From assembly GCA_027324025.1 (NCBI GenBank), contig DAHVYW010000091.1, positions 1 through 26,255 on the forward strand: a stretch of DNA of 26,255 nucleotides. The letters run 5' to 3'. Both the position numbers and the translations under genes were made by a program. Each line of letters starts with the position of its first letter. Positions within the stretch are counted from its first letter, which is position 1. The notes under the pieces were generated by a model that was not told the DNA's origin, did no database searches, and saw only the letters and a program-made list of their open reading frames with translations. Below are positions 1 to 6,767 of the stretch, in pieces. Origin of the DNA: JAJZQD01 sp021847735. GTDB lineage: Bacteria; Bacillota; Thermincolia; Thermincolales; UBA2595.

Positions 1-2
1 GG

Positions 3-353
3 GAAGAAAATATATCAAAAGACGGCACTCCTTTTGCCCAGTCACAATACATTGTTCCATTTGCGACAGATTTATTTAATAAACTCAAATCGGAAAACTA
101 TCTTGAAACCACAAGTAATGAAGTCTTTTCAAATCGTGCGGCTTATTATATGTCTGAAATAAATGCGATTCACCCATTTAGAGAAGGCAATGGGCGTGCA
201 ACACGTGAATTTATTCGAACCCTAGCACTATACTGTAATTTCAAGCTTAATTGGGATTCCGTAGATATAACAGAACTACTTGATGCGTCAATCAAATCTA
301 TTAAGGACTACACTCATTTATCAGACTGTATAATGCGATGTATAAATTCCTAA
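3..353 (+). CDS. Fic-domain protein, C-terminal part (5' end outside window)
   Basis: The reading frame is open from the window edge to the TAA at 351-353, giving 116 residues of a longer protein. It carries the Fic signature HPFREGNGRATR, with the catalytic His codon at 171-173, the acidic residue and GNGR phosphate loop. Upstream in the same frame is a helical stretch (LFNKLKSENYL) typical of Fic/Doc proteins. Fic enzymes transfer AMP or related groups from nucleotides to a hydroxyl side chain of a target protein, often as toxins or stress modulators. The ATG at 150 lies inside the domain, so it is not the true start. No inhibitory helix (S/TxxxE/DG/N) is visible in this part; it could lie in the missing N-terminus or in a neighbouring antitoxin. 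The family call is firm; target and role are unknown. Confidence 0.85.
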   Translation, partial: EENISKDGTPFAQSQYIVPFATDLFNKLKSENYLETTSNEVFSNRAAYYMSEINAIHPFREGNGRATREFIRTLALYCNFKLNWDSVDITELLDASIKSIKDYTHLSDCIMRCINS

Positions 354-388
354 GATGACAACGTTAACTCGTTCGTCATCTTTTTTTT
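352..388 (+). terminator. Rho-independent terminator of the Fic gene
   Basis: AAGATGAC (352-359) pairs with GTCATCTT (375-382), extended inward by ACG/CGT, and is followed by an eight-T run. The hairpin begins within the Fic stop codon. Confidence 0.85.
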
Positions 389-427
389 GACCCCCAAGCG
401 CCTAGTTGAATTTCGTCTAACCTACCC

Positions 428-455
428 ATGCCGCGCCGTTGTAGGGTCGCGGCAT
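428..455. repeat. Perfect 8-bp inverted repeat
   Basis: ATGCCGCG (428-435) and CGCGGCAT (448-455) form a GC-rich stem with a 12-nt loop. No T-run follows on either strand, so it is not a standard terminator. It lies upstream of the candidate RNA at 512-757 and its role is unknown. Confidence 0.4.
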
Positions 456-511
456 AAATAATTTATGAAAACTTTTCAACGATAATAGTTTTCCTTTATC
501 ATGTATATATA

Positions 512-757
512 GGCAGCATTAAGAGCGCGTTGATGCGATTGGTGTTTTCAATCCTGGGATAAACCCGAACCTAACCTTGCGACGGCAGCCTGAGAGGATA
601 AATAATTGTGCCTTTGAGCACGGATACTACATTTCTACAGATGCGGGCTGTCTTTTGCTGCTTATTACTTTTTCAAGAAAATTTGAAAAGGTAACTGTCA
701 TAGCAACTAATTCCATAAAACCCAATAGTTAACATATATTTATTGGGCTTGGTTTTT
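512..757 (+). ncRNA. Candidate structured RNA of unknown class
   Basis: This 737-nt gene-free stretch (391-1127) contains a region that looks like RNA rather than protein. GCAGCA (513-518) plus AAGA (521-524) can pair with TCTT (651-654) plus TGCTGC (656-661), closing a domain of about 150 nt. Inside are smaller hairpins: GATTG/CAATC near 536-553, and GTGC (608-611) with GCAC (618-621). GGCAGCC can also pair with GGCTGTC at 647-653, which would compete with part of the closing stem. A hairpin CCCAATA (721-727)/TATTGGG (741-747) followed by TTTTTT could end the transcript. A TATATA element at 504-509 might be a -10 box, but no good -35 sits at the right distance. I could not match it to 6S, SRP, tmRNA or a riboswitch. 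The rest of 760-1127 holds no convincing gene. Confidence 0.3.
721..757 (+). terminator. Possible intrinsic terminator
   Basis: A 7-bp A/T-rich stem, CCCAATA/TATTGGG, has a 13-nt loop and is followed by CTTGG and a T-run (753-758). The stem is weaker than the others in this window. It would end transcription of the candidate RNA upstream. Confidence 0.45.
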
Positions 758-1127
758 TATTGTCTTTTTTGGGGATATTGCGCTTTTTAGGGTGTTTTTT
801 ATTTTCATACTACGCAACGCTGGCGCGATTTTTGCTCCTGCATCATTGCCACACTTACCGCAAAAATCGTGACAGCCGAGGACGTGGCAAGTTTGGTCGG
901 AGCGCAGCGGAGCCGTTTTGGGTGTTGTTAGACGATATATTTTTTATTTACCCTATCCGCTTATTTCTTTTAAAATAACATTTTACTTCTATATGGTAAT
1001 TACATTATGTTTTTTGGTGTAATTTTCCTTAATCCGGTTAAGATAATAATATAGTCCCACAATTGGCAGGATTTATCATCTTCTTGTCGAAACAAAAATA
1101 TGTACTTTGAATTAGGAGGGACATATA

Positions 1128-1392
1128 ATGGAAGATAAGAAGGTGGAACGAGTATATTCTAACAACGTAGCAATGGAAGTAAGTACTTTTGATATTAGTT
1201 TTACGTTTTATGCGTAGCTCAGACGAAGGGCAAGGTGACATTATAGCTGAAATTGTGATGAGCCCTCAACATTCGAAAGTTTTTTTGTTAGCATTGCAAG
1301 ATAATGTCCAAAAGTTCGAAACGGTTTTTGGACAGATCAACTTAGAAGCTAACCAAGAAGCAGTTAAAGAATTACAAAAAACTCAAACTTAG
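1128..1392 (+). pseudogene. DUF3467-family protein, interrupted by a +1 frameshift
   Basis: An AGGAGGG ribosome site (1114-1120) precedes the ATG at 1128. This frame reads MEDKKVERVYSNNVAMEVST and onward to DISFTF, then stops at TAG 1215-1217. The frame shifted by one base continues with RSSDEGQGDII, then SPQHSKVFLLALQDN and FETVFGQI, which is the conserved C-terminal half of DUF3467 proteins. Removing one T from the TTTT run at 1206-1209 joins the halves into a normal 87-residue protein with no gap. DUF3467 is a small family of unknown function. It is the first gene of a tight three-gene cassette, ending 15 nt before the next start. The frameshift could be a real mutation, a sequencing error in a homopolymer, or translational slippage; sequence alone cannot decide. 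Confidence 0.7.
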
Positions 1393-1407
1393 GACCGAGG
1401 TGGAAAA

Positions 1408-1743
1408 ATGTTTGAAACAACTGATCCCCTCGGAAGGAAAGTCAAACTTGAAACAAAAACTTGGAATATACATATCGTTCCTTCGCATAACGAATTATAT
1501 AAACAGGATGCTTTGGTGAAAAAAACAATTGAAGACCCCAAATTTATTCTGGTGGATAAAGACTCTCAAAGTAGACAAAATTATTTTGATCTCTGTAATA
1601 TTCCCAAAGATAATTCTTTATCCATTCTTAAAGTGGTAGTGGACTTTACAAATTCAACTGGGGATGTAATGACGGCGTATACAATCAAAAGCACCCCAAC
1701 CCAGGCCACTACTAAAAGAGGTGTTATTTATGAACGCCCGTAG
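1408..1743 (+). CDS. Small BECR/PBECR-like nuclease candidate (possible toxin)
   Basis: This 111-residue soluble protein starts at ATG 1408 after a GAGGTGG ribosome site. I do not recognise it firmly. Its layout, W-x-HIVPSH near residues 19-26, then a helix with KTIEDP, a YF strand segment, and a late strand pair ending VMTAYTIKS, resembles the phage-type barnase-EndoU-colicin-RelE (BECR) nucleases. In those proteins an HI..HPE stretch and a VxTAY strand carry active-site residues. That would make it an RNase-like toxin, but this is inference from pattern. It sits between a DUF3467 gene and a DUF2283 gene and overlaps the latter by 14 nt, a spacing common in toxin-antitoxin pairs. No signal peptide or membrane segment is seen. 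Confidence 0.6.
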   Translation: MFETTDPLGRKVKLETKTWNIHIVPSHNELYKQDALVKKTIEDPKFILVDKDSQSRQNYFDLCNIPKDNSLSILKVVVDFTNSTGDVMTAYTIKSTPTQATTKRGVIYERP

Positions 1744-1993
1744 AAGAAAGTTAACCTTAAATTACGATGAAAACCATGATGTATTATATGTCTCTTTAGG
1801 GACTCCCAAACCATCTTATTGTGATAATGATATTGATGGAGTCTTGATTCGTCGTTCCATTAAAAGCAACCGTCTCTCAGGATTAACTATCATGGATTTC
1901 TCAAAAAAGAATAAAGAACAGCTTAAAAGAATCATCCCCTATAAAATAAATTTAGATGAATTATATAACTTGGTGCCCAATATTAAGCGTTGA
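1730..1993 (+). CDS. DUF2283-domain protein (possible antitoxin partner)
   Basis: This 87-residue protein has the DUF2283 pattern: LNYDENHDVLYVSLG near residues 9-23, then DNDIDGVLIRRS, then GLTIMDFSKK. ATG 1730 is preferred over GTG 1721 because AGAGGTG lies about eight bases upstream of the ATG and the DUF2283 homology needs nothing earlier. The start lies inside the 3' end of the upstream gene, which suggests coupled translation. DUF2283 proteins are small and often sit beside small DUF4258-type genes in toxin-antitoxin-like pairs. Here the neighbour is a different, BECR-like protein, so an antitoxin role is inferred from position only. A strong terminator follows directly. Confidence 0.75.
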   Translation: MNARRRKLTLNYDENHDVLYVSLGTPKPSYCDNDIDGVLIRRSIKSNRLSGLTIMDFSKKNKEQLKRIIPYKINLDELYNLVPNIKR

Positions 1994-1999
1994 ATTTGC

Positions 2000-2026
2000 T
2001 CCTAGTGCAAACTAGGATTTTTTTTT
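2000..2026 (+). terminator. Rho-independent terminator of the three-gene cassette
   Basis: TCCTAGT (2000-2006) and ACTAGGA (2011-2017) form a perfect 7-bp stem with a GCAA tetraloop, followed by nine T. It lies six bases past the DUF2283 stop. On the opposite strand no T-run follows, so it does not end the purD transcript; no clear purD terminator is visible in 2027-2194. Confidence 0.9.
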
Positions 2027-2194
2027 GCTTCAAAATGCCCAGAACCCCAAAGAATAAAAAACACACAAATATAAACGAAATGGAGAACAATTTCAATTGA
2101 GATGTCTTTGCTTACATTAATCAGCCAGACCACCTAGACTTCGTTCGACTATCAAAACAATCAAGGGTTTGCCTGCATAACGTAACAGGTGTTT

Positions 2195-3466
2195 CTACAA
2201 ACGCTTCAACGCTTTTTGCCCTATATCCTTCCTGTATTGGACGCCGTCCCAGGTGATTTTCTCCACGGCTTTGTAAACGTTATCGATGGCTTCGGGGATA
2301 GTCCTGCCCATGGCGGTCACTCCCAGCACACGGCCGCCACTGGTAACAATACTCCCTTCCCTGGCGGCAGTCCCGGCGTGGAAAACCGTTGCTCCGGTGG
2401 CTGAGGCTTCACCCAGGCCGGAAATTATATGTCCTTTGTCATAGCGGCCCGGATAACCTCCGGAAGCCATTACAACACAAACAGCGGCTTCTTCGTGCCA
2501 CTTTATTTCCATCCCGGCCAGTCTTTTATCAATAACGGCTTCGATAATGTCAACCAAATCAGTTTCCAGCCTGATTAGCACTGCCTGGGTTTCCGGGTCG
2601 CCAAAGCGGGCATTGTATTCCAGCACTTTGGGTCCTTCCCGGGTAAGCATCAACCCGGCGTAAATCACGCCCTCGTAAGTGCGCCCTTCAGCCTTCATCC
2701 CTTCAATGGTCGGAACAAGGATTTTATCATAGACAAAAGGTTCCAGGTCTTTAGTGTACACCGGGGCCGGGGAATATGCCCCCATTCCACCGGTGTTGGG
2801 GCCTTCGTCATTATCAAAGATTCGCTTATGATCCTGGGACGACACCATGGGAATCACGGTCGTTCCGTCGGTAAAAGCAAGTATGCTTACTTCCTCACCC
2901 TCCAGGTACTCTTCCACAACGAGCCGGTTTCCGGAATCACCGAAGGCTCTGTCCTCCATGATCAGCTTCACCGCATCTACGGCGGTCTGCTCATCCATGG
3001 CAACGATAACACCCTTGCCCGCAGCCAGGCCGTCAGCCTTGACTACACAGGGTGCGCCGGTTTCCCTGATGTAAGCGACTGCTTTAGCAGCATCAGTAAA
3101 ATCGGCATATTTAGCAGTAGGGATGTTGTATTTAAACATGATTTCCTTGGCCAGGATTTTGCTGCCTTCCAGTTCGGCCGCTTTTTGACTGGCCCCAAAT
3201 ATCCTTAGGCCGGCTTCCCTGAATTTATCCACTAAACCAAGGGTTAAAGGGGCTTCGGGACCTACGACAGTCAAATCAATACCCTCATCCAGGGCAAATT
3301 TTAAAAGCCCCTCTGTATTCTCCACCCCGATGTTAACACAGACAGCATCCGCGGCAATTCCGGCGTTGCCGGGTGCACAGTAAACCTGCGCAACCCTCGG
3401 GCTCTGCTTGAATTTCCATACCAGTGTATGTTCACGGCCTCCGCCGCCGACAACCAATACTTTCAA
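2195..3466 (-). CDS. purD: Phosphoribosylamine-glycine ligase (GAR synthetase)
   Basis: PurD joins glycine to phosphoribosylamine with ATP, the second step of IMP synthesis in the cytosol. The 423-residue length is normal. The N-terminus MKVLVVGGGGREHTLVWK is the typical PurD nucleotide-fold start. The ATP-grasp core follows (PCVVKADGLAAGKGVIVA, VVEEYLEGEEVSILAFTDG), then the GGMGAYSPAP signature and FGDPETQAVL. The start is TTG, fixed by the protein N-terminus and an AGAGGTG ribosome site. It is the last gene of the operon. Unlike the upstream genes it is separated from purH by 50 nt, and this gap holds a small GTGGCCA repeat. Confidence 0.97.
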   Translation of the reverse strand: MKVLVVGGGGREHTLVWKFKQSPRVAQVYCAPGNAGIAADAVCVNIGVENTEGLLKFALDEGIDLTVVGPEAPLTLGLVDKFREAGLRIFGASQKAAELEGSKILAKEIMFKYNIPTAKYADFTDAAKAVAYIRETGAPCVVKADGLAAGKGVIVAMDEQTAVDAVKLIMEDRAFGDSGNRLVVEEYLEGEEVSILAFTDGTTVIPMVSSQDHKRIFDNDEGPNTGGMGAYSPAPVYTKDLEPFVYDKILVPTIEGMKAEGRTYEGVIYAGLMLTREGPKVLEYNARFGDPETQAVLIRLETDLVDIIEAVIDKRLAGMEIKWHEEAAVCVVMASGGYPGRYDKGHIISGLGEASATGATVFHAGTAAREGSIVTSGGRVLGVTAMGRTIPEAIDNVYKAVEKITWDGVQYRKDIGQKALKRL

Positions 3467-3482
3467 TTAATTCACCTCTGAT

Positions 3483-3514
3483 AGTGGCCAGTGGTCAGGT
3501 GCCAGTGGCCACTT
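3483..3514. repeat. Short GTGGCCA-type intergenic repeat (purD-purH gap)
   Basis: AGTGGCCA occurs at 3483-3490 and again at 3504-3511, with related GTGGTCA and GTGCCA words between. The same family of words appears in front of purL at 16030-16057. This looks like dispersed intergenic filler rather than a regulatory site. Confidence 0.5.
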
Positions 3515-3516
3515 AA

Positions 3517-5058
3517 TTAGTGCTTAAAATGCCTCATGCCGGTTAAAATCATAACCATCCCATATTCATCGACAGCCTTAATAGAATCATCGTCCCTGAG
3601 GGACCCGCCGGTTTGAATAAGGGCCGTAATGCCGGCTTTGGCTGCTTCATCAACGGTATCCCGGAAGGGGAAGAAGGCATCAGACGCCAGCACTGCTCCT
3701 TTAGCCATTTCTCCGGCCTGGTTGATGGCAATACGGGCTGAGTTAACCCTGTTCATTTGACCGGCACCTACACCGAGAGTGCATTTATCCTTGGTAACCA
3801 CAATGGCATTTGACTTAACATGCTTGACAACTTTCCAGGCAAAGAGCAGTTCTTCCAGTTCCGCCTGGGTGGGCTGCTTTTTGGAGACAATCTTTAGGTC
3901 ATCCATACTGACCTGGCCTTTGTCTACATCCTGAACCAGCAGGCCCCCGTTGACAGCCTTCATGTCCCAGCCCTGCTGGGGACCTTCGGGCATACCACCG
4001 GTTTTCAGGACCCGGAAATTATCCCTGGACTTAAATACCTGTAGGGCGCCGGCAGTGAAATCAGGGGCAATAACGACTTCCAGGAACGTCTTGACCATTT
4101 CTTCGGCTGAGGCTTTGTCAACGGCGCGGTTACATGCCACGATTCCGCCAAAAGCCGATACCGGGTCGGCTTCAAAAGCCTCCTTGTAGGCATCCACAAG
4201 GTTAGGTGCACTTGCCACACCGCATGGATTGTTGTGTTTGATGATAACTGCAGACGGCTCGGAAAATTCCCGGACACATTCAAAGGCAGCATTGCTGTCC
4301 ATGATATTATTGAAAGACAGCTCTTTGCCCTGCAGTTGGACTGCCGTACCGACACCGGGAGTAGTCACGCCCGGGTTGCGGTAAAAAGCGGCCTTCTGGT
4401 GGGGATTTTCCCCGTAACGGCACTCCTGGGCTTTGACAAAAGACACAGTTAAAGCCTGTGGGAATGAATCGTCTTTTTTTACCTGCTTGTTAAGGTATGT
4501 GCTGATATAGGCGTCATATTCGGCTGTGTGTGTAAAAGCCTCGGCGGCGAGTTTCAGCCTTGTTTCAGCTGATACTTCGCCTTTTTCCTTTAGTTCGGCG
4601 ATAACCTCGGCGTATCTTTCCGGATTAACGACAACGGCCACGCTTTCGTAGTTTTTAGCAGCTGCCCTAACCATAGTGGGACCGCCGATATCAATATTCT
4701 CAATAGCGTCCTGTAAGGTTACATTGGGTCTGGCAATGGTCTCTTTAAAGGGGTACAGGTTTACAGCAACTAAATCAATTGGCCCGATGTTATGTTCCTG
4801 GAGTTGGGCCAGGTGTTCCGGGGTTCTCCTGGCCAAAATTCCGCCGTGAATGTATGGGTTGAGAGTCTTCACCCGCCCGTCAAGGATTTCGGGGAAACCT
4901 GTTATCTCGGTGACATACCGGGCCGGAATGCCGGCTTCTTTGATCGTTTTGAAAGTACCTCCGGTGGATACTATTTCAAAACCGAGTTCGTTTAAGGCAC
5001 GGGCAAAATCAACACACCCCGCCTTGTTCGATACACTTATTAATGCACGTTTACTCAA
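3517..5058 (-). CDS. purH: Bifunctional AICAR transformylase / IMP cyclohydrolase
   Basis: PurH carries out the last two steps to IMP: formylation of AICAR from 10-formyl-tetrahydrofolate and ring closure. The 513 residues match the family. An N-terminal cyclohydrolase (MGS-like) domain begins RALISVSNKAGCVDFARAL with the STGGTFKTI loop, and includes the NLYPF and DIGGPTMVRAAAKN motifs. The transformylase domain has RYGENPHQKAAFY and KHNNPCGVA, the latter carrying the catalytic Lys-His pair, and ends in GGSLRDDDSI. The start is TTG, seven bases after GGAGG. The gene begins 11 nt after purN, so they are co-transcribed. Confidence 0.97.
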   Translation of the reverse strand: MSKRALISVSNKAGCVDFARALNELGFEIVSTGGTFKTIKEAGIPARYVTEITGFPEILDGRVKTLNPYIHGGILARRTPEHLAQLQEHNIGPIDLVAVNLYPFKETIARPNVTLQDAIENIDIGGPTMVRAAAKNYESVAVVVNPERYAEVIAELKEKGEVSAETRLKLAAEAFTHTAEYDAYISTYLNKQVKKDDSFPQALTVSFVKAQECRYGENPHQKAAFYRNPGVTTPGVGTAVQLQGKELSFNNIMDSNAAFECVREFSEPSAVIIKHNNPCGVASAPNLVDAYKEAFEADPVSAFGGIVACNRAVDKASAEEMVKTFLEVVIAPDFTAGALQVFKSRDNFRVLKTGGMPEGPQQGWDMKAVNGGLLVQDVDKGQVSMDDLKIVSKKQPTQAELEELLFAWKVVKHVKSNAIVVTKDKCTLGVGAGQMNRVNSARIAINQAGEMAKGAVLASDAFFPFRDTVDEAAKAGITALIQTGGSLRDDDSIKAVDEYGMVMILTGMRHFKH

Positions 5059-5069
5059 TTAAATACCTC

Positions 5070-5681
5070 CTAATCACTAATTCTTACTTTTCTTCCCTCA
5101 ACCTTCAACCGGCCCTCAGCATAGAGTTGAATGGCCCGTGAATAAAGTTTATGTTCTTCCTTCAAAATCCGGGCAGCCAGACTGTCCTCGTCATCATCCT
5201 GGGTTACAGGAACGACAGCCTGTAAAACAATTGGCCCGGTATCCATACCCCCGTCTACAAAATGTACAGTGCATCCCGAAAAGCGCACCCCGTAGTTCAC
5301 GGCGTCCCGCTGACCGTGGGCCCCCGGGAATGACGGCAGCAGAGCAGGATGGATATTCATAACGCGGTCAGGGAAGGCCTCGAGAAGCACATTCCTGACC
5401 AAACGCATATAACCAGCCAGAACCACTAGTTCCACCTGGTTTTCTTTTAAGCTTTGGACGACTGCCTGTTCATATTCTGCTTTCCCTGCATAATCCCTGG
5501 GATTAACGTACTTCCCCAAAATCCCGTGGTTTTTTGCCCTCTCCAGGGCAAATGCGGCGGGTTTGTCACAGATAACTACTTTAACTTCCGCATCAAGTTT
5601 ACCGGCTTCGATGTTGTCAATGATAGCTTGTAGGTTTGAACCGCGCCCCGACGCCAAGACACCCAGGCGTAATTTGGCCAA
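5070..5681 (-). CDS. purN: GAR transformylase, formyl-THF dependent
   Basis: PurN formylates GAR using 10-formyl-tetrahydrofolate, the third step of the pathway. The 203 residues are normal. The N-terminus LGVLASGRGSNLQAII is the phosphate-binding loop. MNIHPALLPSFPGAHGQ holds the catalytic Asn and His, and GCTVHFVDGGMDTGPI holds the catalytic Asp. The start is TTG, directly after a GGAGGAGGTG ribosome site inside the 3' end of purM. Only three bases separate it from the purM stop, so translation is probably coupled. This is the folate-dependent enzyme; no formate-dependent PurT is present. Confidence 0.97.
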   Translation of the reverse strand: MAKLRLGVLASGRGSNLQAIIDNIEAGKLDAEVKVVICDKPAAFALERAKNHGILGKYVNPRDYAGKAEYEQAVVQSLKENQVELVVLAGYMRLVRNVLLEAFPDRVMNIHPALLPSFPGAHGQRDAVNYGVRFSGCTVHFVDGGMDTGPIVLQAVVPVTQDDDEDSLAARILKEEHKLYSRAIQLYAEGRLKVEGRKVRISD

Positions 5682-5684
5682 TCC

Positions 5685-6755
5685 TTACACCTCCTCCGGC
5701 CTGTAATCGACTTGGGCTTTCCCTTCTTCCACTTTTCCGATCAGGTATGCCTTCTCCCCCTGGGCTGCAAGCTCTCCAATGACTCCTTCGGCTTGGGCAG
5801 TCGGCACTATAAGTACCATGCCGATACCCATGTTAAAGGTCCGGTTCATCTCCCCGGCGGCAACTTTGCCCACTCTTTGAATCAGGTTGAATACCTGTTT
5901 TTCGGGCCAAGCCTTGGGGTTTAAGACTACCTTTTTACCTTCCGGTAAAATCCGTGGAATGTTCTCTGTCAATCCACCTCCCGTAATGTGAGCCATACCC
6001 CTGATTTCGTATTTTTCTAGGAGGGGAAGTATCTGCCGGGCGTAAATTCTGGTCGGTTCCAGCATTTCTTCTCCTACCGTCCGTCCCAATTCATCAATAT
6101 ATGAACCCATCCCAAAATTGCCGACTTCCAACAGCACTTTGCGGGCCAGAGAATAACCATTGCTGTGCAGCCCGGAAGAAGGCAGGCCAACAACGGTATC
6201 ACCTATACCAATATTACGGCCGTCAATCATGCGGTCCCTGTCAACCGCTCCGACAACAAAACCGGCAATATCATATTCGTCTTCACCGTAGAAACCGGGC
6301 ATCTCGGCGGTTTCCCCGCCTATCAGGGCGCAACCGGCCTGACGGCATCCTTCTGCAACGCCTTTGACAATATCGGCAACCTTTGCCGGGACCAGTTTCC
6401 CCACAGCCAGGTAATCGAGAAAAAACAGGGGCTCCGCACCCTGAACCAGGACATCGTTAGCACACATGGCCACCGCGTCTATACCGATTGTGTCATGCCT
6501 GTCCATTTTGAAAGCGACCATAAGTTTGGTGCCAACCCCGTCTGTGCCTGATACAAGGACCGGGTTTTTATATTTGCCGGAATTGAGAGCAAAAAGACCG
6601 CCAAATCCCCCCAGATCAGTCAGAACCTCTGGGCGCAAGGTCCTTTTAACGTGCTGTTTCATCAGTTCAACAGCCTCAGCACCGGCATTTATGTCTACAC
6701 CGGCGTCGGCGTAAGTCATGCCCTGCTCACCGGTAAAACCCTTTTCTACGGTCAT
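5685..6755 (-). CDS. purM: AIR synthetase (FGAM cyclo-ligase)
   Basis: PurM closes the imidazole ring, making AIR from FGAM with ATP. The 356 residues include the family N-terminal motif TYADAGVDINAGAEAVELMK, the VSGTDGVGTKLMVA glycine-rich segment, DAVAMCANDVLVQGAEPLFFLDY, GGETAEMPGFY and AHITGGGLTENIPR. Two starts are possible. ATG 6755 has a strong GGAGG seven bases upstream and gives 12 residues before the usual MTYADAG start. The later ATG has a weaker site. I keep 6755, with moderate certainty. The gene follows purF by 12 nt. Confidence 0.96.
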   Translation of the reverse strand: MTVEKGFTGEQGMTYADAGVDINAGAEAVELMKQHVKRTLRPEVLTDLGGFGGLFALNSGKYKNPVLVSGTDGVGTKLMVAFKMDRHDTIGIDAVAMCANDVLVQGAEPLFFLDYLAVGKLVPAKVADIVKGVAEGCRQAGCALIGGETAEMPGFYGEDEYDIAGFVVGAVDRDRMIDGRNIGIGDTVVGLPSSGLHSNGYSLARKVLLEVGNFGMGSYIDELGRTVGEEMLEPTRIYARQILPLLEKYEIRGMAHITGGGLTENIPRILPEGKKVVLNPKAWPEKQVFNLIQRVGKVAAGEMNRTFNMGIGMVLIVPTAQAEGVIGELAAQGEKAYLIGKVEEGKAQVDYRPEEV

Positions 6756-6767
6756 TCCTGTTCCTCC

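Noticed and set aside
150..353. Short ORF taken as a complete 67-residue gene
   Set aside because: The frame is open upstream to the window edge with Fic-domain sequence, so the ATG at 150 is internal.
629..645. ATTTCTACAGAT resembling a Cas12a direct repeat
   Set aside because: It occurs once, with no spacer-repeat periodicity and no cas gene nearby.
512..661. 6S RNA, TPP or other named riboswitch
   Set aside because: Words such as CTGAGA occur by themselves, but the other conserved blocks of these RNAs are missing. Left as an unassigned RNA candidate.
760..978. 72-residue ORF after the 721-757 hairpin
   Set aside because: No ribosome site, low-complexity composition, and no recognisable family.
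1038..1241. Minus-strand ORF over the start of the cassette
   Set aside because: It is antisense to the DUF3467 gene, lacks a ribosome site and resembles no family.
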